Positions 1-8,416 of a stretch of 64,000 nt of DNA are shown one piece after another (position 1 is the first letter of the stretch; every line of letters begins with the position of its first letter). The translations under genes and the position numbers were made by a program. The stretch is from Massilia polaris (lineage in GTDB: Bacteria > Pseudomonadota > Gammaproteobacteria > Burkholderiales > Burkholderiaceae_D): assembly GCF_012927275.1 (NCBI RefSeq), contig NZ_JABBGG010000006.1, forward strand, positions 124,001 through 188,000. Reading direction: 5' to 3'. The notes beneath the pieces were generated by a model, which worked only from the letters and a program-made list of their open reading frames with translations, was not told the DNA's origin and made no database searches.

Positions 1-314
1 TGGCGCAGACACGCGGCCGCACCTACAACGTGATGCTGTACAGCGCGTTGCGCGTGCCGGCCAAGCTGCGCCGCGATTTCTCGGCGCGCCTGAAAGAAAT
101 CAATGGCGTGGTCGACGTCGGCGACGACGAGAACGCCACCCAGGAAATGCGCCGCTGGAAGGTAACGGCCAAGGGTAACTTCGCCGAGCAGGTGGAAGAC
201 CTGATCGACGCCGTCGCGGAAGCCGACAACTCGGCCTACAAGAACGCCACCTTCGCCAAGCGCGGCAACAACATGATCTTCTGCATCGAAGGCAAATGCC
301 CGGAGGTGTTCTGA
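1..314 (+). CDS. C-terminal part of an unrecognised protein (5' end outside window)
   Basis: The frame is open from position 3 and ends at TGA 312-314, so the start lies upstream of the window and at least 103 residues are visible. The visible part is mixed hydrophilic (VMLYSALRVPAKLRRDF near the left edge, NMIFCIEGKCPEVF at the end) and has two cysteines spaced CIEGKC close to the C-terminus. I do not recognise a family. Its stop codon overlaps the ATG of the next gene (TGATG), which implies translational coupling and a shared operon with the two exported proteins downstream. Confidence 0.6.
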   Translation, partial: AQTRGRTYNVMLYSALRVPAKLRRDFSARLKEINGVVDVGDDENATQEMRRWKVTAKGNFAEQVEDLIDAVAEADNSAYKNATFAKRGNNMIFCIEGKCPEVF

Positions 315-2449
315 TGGCAGCCGCAGCGCGCATCGCGGCGCTGGTCCTCGGACTGGCCGCGTGCTCGGGCGCGGCCGCCGCGTCGTTCCACCTGTTTCCT
401 GTACAGGAGATCGAGGGCGTGTCTGCCGAGGGCAGGGCGGCTCGTCCGCTGGTCGACGCGCGCGTGCTGGACCGGCTGTTCGGCGGCGAGCCGGGCAAGC
501 AGGCCCAGCGCGCGATGGTCGATCATTTCGTGGCGCAGCTGGGGCAGGCCTATCCGGGCTCGCTGATCCATCCGAAACAGGTGTATGACACCAACATCGG
601 CAGCGGTTACAAGTTCATTAACGATGACAACGGGCAGTGCCGCCAAGCGCCGTCGTTCAACGTGGCGGACACCTACGCGGTCGTGATCGGCGTGACCCGC
701 GCTTCGCTGTATGAAGTCGTCAAGGACGACAACATCGAAGTGCTGATCCCGGTAACGCTGAGCCTCCAGTTCGTCAAGCCGAACCTGGCCAAGGTGGTCT
801 ACACCATGAGCGAGACCGCGTACTCGCCATTCCGCTTTAGCAAGGCGGAGTACGCGTCAGGCGCGGCCGATGCCGTGATCCGCGCACAACTGATGAAGAA
901 CGTCACTGCCCAGGTCGGCAGCCTGGTGGCAGCGGCGCGCGCCGCGTTCAACCCGAAGGACGTGGTCGTCAAGCTGGTGGGCAAGGACGGGAAATACTTT
1001 GTCGCCGACCAGGGCGTCGAGGCAGGCTTCGTCAAGGGGGAGCAGGTCGAAGCGCGCGACAGCGCAGGCAATGCCTACATCTTCGACGTGCTGTATGCCG
1101 ACAGCGGCTATGCCGTGGTCAAGCCGGTGGCCGGTTCGGTCTCGGTGGGCGACAGCCTGAAGTTTGTGTTCGAGACCGCGGCCGACGACAGCCGCAAGCC
1201 GCGCCTGATGCCGGTGGTGAATGCCGGCCCGGGCAACGAATGGGCGAGCGCGGTATCGGACATGTTCGCGCGCGACATCGGCTTCAACGCGTCATTCCAG
1301 CTGAGCCCAGTCGACGTGCACTTCACGCAGACCAAGCAACTGGTTACGCGCTCGGCCAACTGCGTCACCTGGCAAAAGTATCCAAGCATGACCCAGGCCT
1401 CGGGTGAGCGTAAGGATCCGCCTGATTTCTTCCTGCGTTTCACGCCTGTGCTGACGCCGCTTGCGACGCTGTCGGGGGCGGGCGGGACCAAGACGTCGGA
1501 ACGCTTCCATACGCTGGTCACGGCGCAGGTGATCGACCAGTTCGGCAAGGTGATTTATTCCGAAGCCGGCGACAACGACTACGCGATCGACAAGGTTAAC
1601 GGCGCCGGCCTCGGCTTTGCAGAGGCCAAGGAAGTGTCGCTGAAGAATGCGACCGGAAAACTGGCGCAGAACTTCATCGCGAAAGTGCGCTTTGCACCCA
1701 AGGACTACAAGGTCGTCAAGGTCGACCAGCAGCGTATCTGGGTCGAAGGGCTGGCGGGCATGCCGACGTCCGGGAAGCTGAGCTTCACTGTGCTGCATCC
1801 GCTCGACGCGATGGTACGCGGCAAGCCGGCCTTGCTCGAACTCGAGACCGGCGCAGGCGCGGCCGACCTGCTGGCCGAAGGCGAACTGCTGGGGCTGCCG
1901 TATTCGGCGACCAACCCGTCCTTGCCGGCGCCGCGCCGCGGCGACCTGGTGCGTTTGTATGCACAGGCAGTACCTGGCGTCGCCAGGATCGTGGATTGCG
2001 ACGAGGGGCCGTTCATCGGGCAGAACAACCTGGTCGACGCCCCGTACCTGGCGCCCCTGGTGCGGCACGCGCTGTACCAGTCGAAAAAGTTCGCCAGCCA
2101 CATCGGCGATCCTGCCTTCTACGCCACGACCAACCAGTTGCTCGGCTTGGGCCTGTTCGACCTGCAGGTCGAGCGCCCGGAGATCGAGGTGTGCAGCCAG
2201 CCCGGCTACGTGATCCGCGAGGATGCCGCCGCCTGCGAAAGCGCCGACAACTGCAAGGCCACGGTGACGATGGGCCTGGTTACGCGGCTGAAGAAGGGTA
2301 GCGAAGTTTATAAAAGCATCAGCGCCGGATTGAAGACCGAGTACAGCGGCTTCCCGTCGGCAAACAAGAGCTCGTACTACGGTTACAAGCAGTTAGGCAA
2401 TGGACTGTCCATGCAGTCCGATCTCATTAATAAACTCAACCAAAACTAA
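314..2449 (+). CDS. large exported protein of unknown function (711 aa)
   Basis: ATG 314 overlaps the previous stop and has a good ribosome binding site (GGAGGTG at 302-308). The N-terminus is a hydrophobic export signal (RIAALVLGLAACSGAAAAS); the LAAC could also be a lipobox, so either a secreted protein or a lipoprotein is possible. The mature part has no membrane segments, is rich in beta-type sequence, and has several cysteines near the C-terminus (VCSQPG, ACESADNC). It lies between a coupled upstream gene and a 223-aa exported protein 11 bp downstream, so the three are probably one operon for an envelope or surface function. I do not recognise a named domain and assign no function. Confidence 0.75.
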   Translation: MAAAARIAALVLGLAACSGAAAASFHLFPVQEIEGVSAEGRAARPLVDARVLDRLFGGEPGKQAQRAMVDHFVAQLGQAYPGSLIHPKQVYDTNIGSGYKFINDDNGQCRQAPSFNVADTYAVVIGVTRASLYEVVKDDNIEVLIPVTLSLQFVKPNLAKVVYTMSETAYSPFRFSKAEYASGAADAVIRAQLMKNVTAQVGSLVAAARAAFNPKDVVVKLVGKDGKYFVADQGVEAGFVKGEQVEARDSAGNAYIFDVLYADSGYAVVKPVAGSVSVGDSLKFVFETAADDSRKPRLMPVVNAGPGNEWASAVSDMFARDIGFNASFQLSPVDVHFTQTKQLVTRSANCVTWQKYPSMTQASGERKDPPDFFLRFTPVLTPLATLSGAGGTKTSERFHTLVTAQVIDQFGKVIYSEAGDNDYAIDKVNGAGLGFAEAKEVSLKNATGKLAQNFIAKVRFAPKDYKVVKVDQQRIWVEGLAGMPTSGKLSFTVLHPLDAMVRGKPALLELETGAGAADLLAEGELLGLPYSATNPSLPAPRRGDLVRLYAQAVPGVARIVDCDEGPFIGQNNLVDAPYLAPLVRHALYQSKKFASHIGDPAFYATTNQLLGLGLFDLQVERPEIEVCSQPGYVIREDAAACESADNCKATVTMGLVTRLKKGSEVYKSISAGLKTEYSGFPSANKSSYYGYKQLGNGLSMQSDLINKLNQN

Positions 2450-2460
2450 GGGAAAACCTC

Positions 2461-3132
2461 ATGAGCAAAATTCGTAACGTCGCTGTACTGACCGCCTGCC
2501 TGCTTTCCGCTTCCGCAGCGCACGCCCAGCTGGGCGGCCTGGGTGGCATGCTCGGCGCCAAGAGCGCCGGCAGCAATACCGACATCAGCGCGGACATCAG
2601 CACCTTTGTTACCCAAAGCAATGCACTGCGCGAACTGACCAGCCGTTCGGTCATCGCCATCAACGCCGCCTTCCTGTCGGCTGGTGAAAGCGAAGCCAGG
2701 CGCGCCGCCTTCGACGCCGCCAACGCCCTGACCAACGTCAACGAAAAGCAGGCCAAGCTGAATGAGCTGTATGAATCGAACGCAGCCGAACTGGAGCGTC
2801 GGGTGAAGTCGGGCGAAGCCAAGGAACAGATGGGCAAGCTGGACGCAGCCAAGAAGAAACAGATCGGCGACGCGCTGATGAACTTCGGCATCGGCAGCCT
2901 GCAGGCAGTCGTGCTGACCAAGACCGGCCAGTCGCTGCTGCAAAAAGCTGGCGCGAATCCGATGAACGTGACCAAGATGATGCCGGTGAAAGACGCGCTG
3001 CCTGTGCTGGGCCGCGTTGTCAGCGATGCGGGCGGTTTCATGGTGGGTGTGGGCAAGCTGGCCAAGGGCGCGAACATCGAGGTACCTGCAGTGAAGGCGG
3101 ACTCGAAGCCAGTGGAAGTCAGTTTCTCTTAA
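2461..3132 (+). CDS. small exported Ala-rich protein of unknown function
   Basis: 223 residues with a clear signal peptide ending in SASAAHAQ, followed by a Gly-rich stretch (LGGLGGMLG). The middle is helical and charged (about residues 80-140, with KQAKLNELYESNAAELERR), which suggests a coiled region. AAGGGA at 2448-2453 precedes ATG 2461 by 7 nt. The 11-bp gap to the 711-aa exported protein upstream supports an operon. The last 14 bp overlap the convergent gene on the other strand. Family not recognised; the periplasmic or secreted location is inferred from the signal peptide. Confidence 0.75.
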   Translation: MSKIRNVAVLTACLLSASAAHAQLGGLGGMLGAKSAGSNTDISADISTFVTQSNALRELTSRSVIAINAAFLSAGESEARRAAFDAANALTNVNEKQAKLNELYESNAAELERRVKSGEAKEQMGKLDAAKKKQIGDALMNFGIGSLQAVVLTKTGQSLLQKAGANPMNVTKMMPVKDALPVLGRVVSDAGGFMVGVGKLAKGANIEVPAVKADSKPVEVSFS

Positions 3133-3733
3133 CCAGCGCCGGTTCAACCGCAGGGAACGCGCACGGCAGCAATTGCCGCCACACCGTTTCCTGCATCTCG
3201 CTGACGTCGGCCGGACTGGCATAGCGCTCGATGCGGCGCCAGTCCAGTTCAGCAAATATCTTGCGTTGGCGATCCACGATTAAAGACACGCCGACAAACT
3301 TGCCGGCCAGGGTGCCCTTGGTCATGGACAGAAGTTCCACTCCCCCCGCCAGCATGCGGCGCTCCATCGTTACGGCGGAGCGCGCCGCCACATCCTGTAG
3401 CCAGCGTTCGCGCCATCCTGCCTGTTCGTCGAACTCCGCAACCGGAGGGCGAGAGATCTTGATGCGCGCAATGGCTTCGCGCGTATCAGCCACCTGCAGC
3501 ACGAACGTCGCTCGCTCGGTCATCGCGATCCAGTAGCCTTCTCCAGCCACCTCGATGGCGTAGCCGCCGAACCCCTTGTCCAGCGCGACCATCACTGCCG
3601 TGAACTGCGGCCGCGCGCATTCGCCCCATTGCCAGCCGATGCCGTCGGTCGCCGGCGCAGCGCCCGCATACGCGGGAAAGGCAAGGAGCGCCGTCGAGAA
3701 CAGGCGCAGCAGGGACGGGGAGAGTGTGGGCAT
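3119..3733 (-). CDS. secreted protein of unknown function
   Basis: I choose the ATG whose complement is 3731-3733 because GGAAGG lies about 6 nt upstream; an earlier ATG at 3754 lacks this. The 204-aa product starts with a signal peptide (SLLRLFSTALLAFPAYAGA) and continues as a soluble domain with two distant cysteines (GECARP and LLPCAF) that could form a disulfide. No membrane segment follows. It is convergent with, and overlaps by 14 bp, the exported-protein operon. Family not recognised. Confidence 0.65.
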   Translation of the reverse strand: MPTLSPSLLRLFSTALLAFPAYAGAAPATDGIGWQWGECARPQFTAVMVALDKGFGGYAIEVAGEGYWIAMTERATFVLQVADTREAIARIKISRPPVAEFDEQAGWRERWLQDVAARSAVTMERRMLAGGVELLSMTKGTLAGKFVGVSLIVDRQRKIFAELDWRRIERYASPADVSEMQETVWRQLLPCAFPAVEPALVKRN

Positions 3734-3957
3734 GGTCGCCTTCCGCAATAACATCCTTGCATGCTAGGTGGACCTCGCAGCGCGGAGTTGCGAGCGATCA
3801 ATCTCGTCGCATGCCGATGCGCCGGAAACGACTTCAATCCGCGATTTTTGCAGCTCGTTCCGCGATTCTGGCGCTTCATCGCAAGCCGGTGGCTACCGGC
3901 GCTGCGGATGGCTAAAGTACCACCATACCAACGCGCATCACCCACCAGGAGCAGACC

Positions 3958-4158
3958 ATGAACATCCGTAAAAACGCCGAAGCCGTCTTCCTCGCAGCCA
4001 CCGCCCTGTGCACGTTTGCTGCCTACGCAACGGCCGAAGTGCCGCACTACCGCGCCGCCACCGCAGTGCAAGTCGCCACCGCTGCCGACAGCAACATGCA
4101 AGTCGTCGTCATCACAGGCAAACGCCTGACCGCCGCCGAAAAAGCCCAGCTCGATTGA
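3958..4158 (+). CDS. small secreted peptide (66 aa)
   Basis: AGGAG at 3947-3951 lies 6 nt before ATG 3958. The product has a signal peptide (about residues 1-26, ending in AAYATA) and a short mature part ending VVVITGKRLTAAEKAQLD. Small exported proteins with a VVV-TGKR-T-EEK-type tail are, as I recall, common in Massilia-related genomes and are uncharacterised. It is monocistronic, facing serS. Function unknown. Confidence 0.6.
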   Translation: MNIRKNAEAVFLAATALCTFAAYATAEVPHYRAATAVQVATAADSNMQVVVITGKRLTAAEKAQLD

Positions 4159-4201
4159 TCGAAACGCGGTAGCGGGCACGGCGCTGCAGGCAGCATCGTG
4201 A

Positions 4202-5563
<1,362 letters not shown>

Positions 5564-5614
5564 CGCAAAAAAGATGCGGGAGAGAAAATATTCGGATTTT
5601 TTTGAATTTCGCTC

Positions 5615-5643
5615 TTCCGTTTTCTGTGAGGCTTGTCTATAAT
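5615..5643 (+). promoter_or_regulatory. candidate promoter of tRNA-Ser
   Basis: A perfect -10 hexamer TATAAT at 5638-5643 lies 44 nt before the mature tRNA 5' end. The -35 (TTCCGT at 5615-5620, 17-bp spacing) is weak. An A/T-rich stretch follows the serS stop (5564-5610), so separate transcription of the tRNA is plausible. Confidence 0.45.
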
Positions 5644-5686
5644 CTTGTCTTCGCAGCAGTAAGCGAATGTAGTTAGACCAGGAAAC

Positions 5687-5776
5687 GGAAAGGTGGCAGA
5701 GTGGTCGAATGCACCAGACTCGAAATCTGGCGTACGTTTAGGCGTACCGTGAGTTCGAATCTCACCCTTTCCGCCA
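5687..5776 (+). tRNA. serT-like: tRNA-Ser(CGA)
   Basis: A 90-nt class II tRNA with encoded CCA. The acceptor stem GGAAAGG/CCTTTCC pairs perfectly, with G73 as discriminator. The anticodon stem CCAGA/TCTGG encloses loop CTCGAAA, giving anticodon CGA. The long variable arm pairs GCGTACG-type sequence with CGTACC. Its 3' end from position 5763 is the left copy of the prophage attachment core, so the tRNA stays intact after integration. Confidence 0.97.
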
Positions 5777-5779
5777 GTT
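5763..5779 (+). other. attL: attL core (17-bp direct repeat)
   Basis: CACCCTTTCCGCCAGTT is identical to 46639-46655. It covers part of the T arm, the 3' acceptor strand, CCA and 3 nt beyond. This is the classical position for a tyrosine integrase that recombines into a tRNA 3' end. Confidence 0.9.
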
Positions 5780-5784
5780 AAGTG

Positions 5785-5810
5785 AAAAAGCTCCTATGAA
5801 GGAGCTTTTT
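5785..5810. terminator. bidirectional intrinsic terminator after the tRNA, phage-side
   Basis: A perfect 10-bp inverted repeat (AAAAAGCTCC, loop TATGAA, GGAGCTTTTT) has T-runs on both strands. It lies inside the left attachment core, so it is phage DNA. It ends tRNA-Ser transcripts from the left and would also stop leftward phage transcription from the DUF4224 side. A different terminator lies beyond attR (46666-46690). Confidence 0.8.
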
Positions 5811-5832
5811 TCATTTCGGCGTACCCACACCT

Positions 5833-6057
5833 CTACCCACACGCCAATTTTCGGAGTACCGATGGCTCCCACTTCGGCTTCGTCGCTGGCGCTGGTGTTC
5901 TCGTGCCTTCAATTGCTGAGCGCGGCACCACCGCGGCGCCCGCTGCATTGATCCAAAAAGGCAAGCCAAGCTTACGTAGGTGTTCTGCCTGCAGGCGCTT
6001 GTTCTTCCGACCTGTCAGTTCCGCTACCTCGTCGCGCGTTAGGAACGTTTCGCTCAT
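5833..6057 (-). CDS. DUF4224-type small phage protein
   Basis: 74 aa starting MSETFLTRDEVAELTGRK, with AGAGGA upstream. The pattern (Leu-Thr-..-Glu-..-Leu-Thr-Gly, then QAEHLRKLGLPF and a V-PRSAI stretch) fits the DUF4224 family of short helix-turn-helix-like phage proteins, which often lie next to integrase or excisionase genes. Here it is the last gene of the leftward cluster and the closest gene to attL; in the circular phage it would lie between attP and the excisionase-like genes. A role in recombination directionality or regulation is inferred only from this position. Confidence 0.65.
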   Translation of the reverse strand: MSETFLTRDEVAELTGRKNKRLQAEHLRKLGLPFWINAAGAAVVPRSAIEGTRTPAPATKPKWEPSVLRKLACG

Positions 6058-6061
6058 TACT

Positions 6062-6523
6062 TCAGTCCTCTCGATATTCTGCGGTTGGCGCCACCCACCA
6101 TTTGCGCCCAATCTTCCTAGCCTGCGGCTGAATCCGGCCGTCGTGAATCCACCGCAGCAGCGTGTTGGAGTGGGGCGCGTGCTCACCGAACACCATCGCC
6201 GCCCATACCGCTATTGGCACCAGGCGCGGCTGTGCGACGGATGCCGGCTTAGTTGCCGGCGCTACTGTCCTCGGTGGACTTACGCGCTTCTCAGCGCCGA
6301 TACGAACCTCACATAGTCCGTTGTGCGGCGGCAGCGGCGTCGCGATCGGGTTGTTGCCCGCCTTGTGAGCGTTCCAGTAGCCCAGCGGAGGCAACGGTAC
6401 CGCCATCGTCATGCAAGCGTCCCTGAGCCGTGCTGACGTGATTCCAAGCTGGCGCGCGAGTTGGCCGATAGGTGTGATCCACACGGCCGTGTAAAGCCTC
6501 TCGCGTGCCAGTATGATCGTCAT
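6062..6523 (-). CDS. two-domain protein with C-terminal excisionase (Exc-type) winged helix
   Basis: The product (153 aa from ATG 6523; ATG 6589 is an in-frame alternative) has two recognisable parts. The N-terminal part begins RERLYTAVWITPIGQLAR and ends at PPLGYWN, a short HTH-like domain known at the start of many hypothetical proteins of the form RERLYELVW...PPxGYW. The C-terminal part (AAMVFGEHAPHSNTLLRWIHDGRI, then KIGRKWWV) matches the lambdoid Exc/Xis pattern in which a winged helix binds attP arm sites. I infer a recombination directionality factor or DNA-bending regulator. Neither start has a strong ribosome binding site. The downstream DUF4224 gene follows after 4 bp. Confidence 0.6.
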   Translation of the reverse strand: MTIILARERLYTAVWITPIGQLARQLGITSARLRDACMTMAVPLPPLGYWNAHKAGNNPIATPLPPHNGLCEVRIGAEKRVSPPRTVAPATKPASVAQPRLVPIAVWAAMVFGEHAPHSNTLLRWIHDGRIQPQARKIGRKWWVAPTAEYRED

Positions 6524-6554
6524 AGTATTTGCCGCAGCAGATGGGATAGCCACT

Positions 6555-6760
6555 CTATCGGATTCGGCAGATCGCCCGCGCGCCACCATCAATCCACTGG
6601 TCCACCGCGGCCAGATTGACCCACAATCGACCCTCCAAAATCTTGCACTGTTTTCCCAAGGTCCATTGCCCAGCCGTTCGCCGGGCCAATGACTGCATCA
6701 ATGGTGTCGCCGGTAAGCGCTGTGTATCGCTCAAGTGCGACCCAACCGATAGCGTAGTTC
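6555..6760 (-). pseudogene. excisionase-like small DNA-binding protein, frameshifted
   Basis: No single frame is open, but two adjacent frames join into a typical phage excisionase-like sequence. From GTG 6760 the first frame reads NYAIGWVALERYTALTGDTIDAVI. The neighbouring frame continues ARRTAGQWTLGKQCKILEG, then RLWVNLAAVDQWIDGG, to stop 6555-6557. The pattern ERY..LTGDT-DAV.-RR-.G-W--GK-CK---GRLWVNL--VD-WI is one I know from small MerR-like excisionase proteins of Burkholderiales phages. The join is at about 6686-6687, where one extra base in the GG doublet (minus strand) would explain the break. It is either a real mutation, which could impair excision, or a sequencing error. It lies between the Arc-type repressor and the Exc-type gene on the same strand. 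Confidence 0.6.
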
Positions 6761-6781
6761 ACTGCTCCGTCCTGGTCGAGT

Positions 6782-7165
6782 TCAGCGTTTTGACTTAACT
6801 GCAGCGCGAGAAATTCGAGCCAGGGCCGCCGATGGGTCGGCTAGATCCTCCAGCGTGGCATCGGCGGGCAGGCTTCCATTTTGAATTGCCTTGGCCAAAA
6901 GGCTCTCTGGAGAACCCGAGAAGTTGACAGAGACATCCACGTTGAATTTAGCTGAATGCCGGATGATGGCATGCACTGCTCGCATCACGTCCTCTTCATC
7001 CTCAATCGGATTGAACGACTTAGCCAGTCTAGCTACGAGTTCAGCGTTCATCGATCGATTGTTCGCCTTCGCTGCAGCGAAAATTTCATCGCGCATGCCC
7101 GGTGGCAGCCGAACAATAAATTTGTCGGCGACCTGTGCTGTGCGTTTCGGCTTCTCATTTGTCAT
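6782..7165 (-). CDS. Arc/Mnt-type ribbon-helix-helix repressor
   Basis: 127 aa from ATG 7165. Residues about 8-52 (ADKFIVRLPPGMRDEIFAAAK, then NNRSMNAELVARL) are a typical Arc domain: a beta strand for DNA contact and two helices that dimerise. The C-terminal half is helical and may mediate tetramers. It is transcribed leftward from a region with three palindromic sites, and a second Arc-type gene is divergent at 7287. I infer that it is the prophage maintenance or early-switch repressor because no CI-like gene is present. The start at 7165 fits a candidate leftward promoter (-35 TTGCCA, -10 TATATG, minus strand 7209-7182), leaving a very short leader; an in-frame ATG at 7192 lies upstream of the likely transcript start. 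Confidence 0.8.
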   Translation of the reverse strand: MTNEKPKRTAQVADKFIVRLPPGMRDEIFAAAKANNRSMNAELVARLAKSFNPIEDEEDVMRAVHAIIRHSAKFNVDVSVNFSGSPESLLAKAIQNGSLPADATLEDLADPSAALARISRAAVKSKR

Positions 7166-7178
7166 GGTAGAAGCATAC

Positions 7179-7273
7179 TGGCATATAGCCATTCAATAAA
7201 TGCTGGCAATGAGCCATAAATATGGCTTGTCAAGCGAGCTGATCCACTATAGTCTGTATGGCATTGAGCCATA
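7179..7273. promoter_or_regulatory. divergent promoter region with three palindromic operators
   Basis: Three sites share the form TGGC-N5-GCCA: 7179-7191, 7204-7216 and 7259-7271. A further inverted repeat AGCCAT-AAAT-ATGGCT lies at 7212-7227. A rightward promoter candidate (TTGTCA 7227-7232, TATAGT 7248-7253, 15-bp spacing) lies between sites two and three. A leftward candidate (TTGCCA at 7209-7204, TATATG at 7187-7182, 16-bp spacing) has its -35 in site two and its -10 in site one. Both flanking genes encode Arc-type proteins, which bind short palindromes as dimers of dimers, so these are probable operators of a switch. Confidence 0.7.
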
Positions 7274-7286
7274 TCAAGGAGTGAGC

Positions 7287-7472
7287 ATGGATTCCCCGAC
7301 ACGCGCAGCGCAGGCTGGCGAAAAGTACATCTTGCGATTCGACGCCGGACTGAAGGCGAAGCTGAAGGCGAGGGCTGCGCAGAACCGGCGATCGCTGAAT
7401 GCGGAGCTCCTGCTGCTTATCGAGAGTGGCCTGGCTGCTACGGAGATGCCCGCCGATAAGCCGCAAGCGTAA
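7287..7472 (+). CDS. second Arc-type ribbon-helix-helix protein (61 aa)
   Basis: ATG 7287 follows AAGGAG (7276-7281) by 5 nt. The short product is almost only an Arc domain: EKYILRFDAGLKAKLKAR followed by NRRSLNAELLLLIE. It is transcribed away from the 127-aa Arc-type gene across a shared operator region, and is the first gene of the rightward early region. By position it could play the Cro-like role against the leftward repressor. That role is inference; the fold assignment is from the sequence pattern. Confidence 0.75.
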   Translation: MDSPTRAAQAGEKYILRFDAGLKAKLKARAAQNRRSLNAELLLLIESGLAATEMPADKPQA

Positions 7473-7670
7473 TTGCTGTTACCAATTCAAATAGAAAGGA
7501 GATAGCTACTGACTAACCAAATGTAGCACTGATGTGAAAAGAGGCGACTTGGCGGTCGCCTCCTAAAATCAGCTTTTTATCAATCTGGGCGTAACCAGAC
7601 CAATAATTTCAACCGCGAATTTTAGAGAATTTACGGTCGTTATGGCTCACTGCATCTTGGAGAAAATACA
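7473..7670. other. intergenic region with an 8-bp stem-loop
   Basis: No gene seen. A perfect inverted repeat GAGGCGAC/GTCGCCTC (7541-7548 and 7555-7562, loop TTGGCG) could be a transcription terminator or attenuator after the short Arc gene. No clean T-run follows directly, but a T-rich stretch starts about 12 nt later. A half-site ATGGCT occurs again near 7641. Confidence 0.4.
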
Positions 7671-8036
7671 ATGAAATCAGACGATATCACTAAGAATCAA
7701 AAAACACAATCAAATTCGTTGCGCGCTGTGCTCGCTCGCCTCGATTCTTACATGGACGCTACCGGCCACGGCGCCGACCATCCATGGCGCACGGAGATCG
7801 CCGCAGCGCTCGCCACACCCTCGTCCACGCGTCCCGACACCGATGCAATCCTCGATAGCGTTGACGATATCGACCTCGCTGCCGCAGCAATTGCTGACTT
7901 GCTGAGCCTCGGGCTGCAAGAGTGCGTCAACGCCGGCAACGTCCGCCCGGCAGAATCTGCGCTTCGTGCAGCGCGTCGCTATATCGACGATATCGGTGTG
8001 GCCACGGCGTTTATCGCTTGCGGAGGTGCAGCATGA
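7671..8036 (+). CDS. phage early protein of unknown function
   Basis: 121 aa, acidic, mostly helical. TTGGAGAA lies upstream of ATG 7671. It starts a run of four genes (7671-8879) joined by ATGA overlaps, followed by the 232-aa gene, so all are probably on one early transcript. No motif is recognised, although it ends with a small hydrophobic segment (GVATAFIACGGAA). Function unknown. Confidence 0.6.
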   Translation: MKSDDITKNQKTQSNSLRAVLARLDSYMDATGHGADHPWRTEIAAALATPSSTRPDTDAILDSVDDIDLAAAAIADLLSLGLQECVNAGNVRPAESALRAARRYIDDIGVATAFIACGGAA

Positions 8037-8416
8037 GCCGCGCTAAGCCACCAGTCACGCCGGAAGCAATCGAGCAAATCAAAGCCGCAATCTCTTCGCG
8101 CCGGGTCAGTCACCTGGAAAACAGATACGGCCAGTTCCATGAAAGAACGATTGACGCGAGTGGCTCCGCTGGCCAACTCATGAGCCAACTGAACACGATT
8201 TACACCGTGCTCTCCGGTCTCGGCACCGTGATGCGCATTGTGGCCGGCAACCCGGTACTCGAAGATCAGTTCGATCCAGATGATCCAACCAGCGAAGCGC
8301 CGCTAAGCAATTTGGCTATCAGCCGACTGACGAACATGACGGCCGCCATTTGCGAACTCATCGCCGACGAGATCGACGGCGCCGCGATGGGCTTCAACGA
8401 CCGGGGGCAAGCATGA
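8033..8416 (+). CDS. phage early protein of unknown function
   Basis: 127 aa. ATG 8033 overlaps the preceding stop (ATGA), which supports this start over earlier in-frame codons. The sequence is hydrophilic with a helical core (SAGQLMSQLNTIYTVLSGLG) and no cysteine-rich or membrane motif except weak hydrophobic patches. It is coupled to its neighbours on both sides. Not recognised. Confidence 0.6.
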   Translation: MSRAKPPVTPEAIEQIKAAISSRRVSHLENRYGQFHERTIDASGSAGQLMSQLNTIYTVLSGLGTVMRIVAGNPVLEDQFDPDDPTSEAPLSNLAISRLTNMTAAICELIADEIDGAAMGFNDRGQA

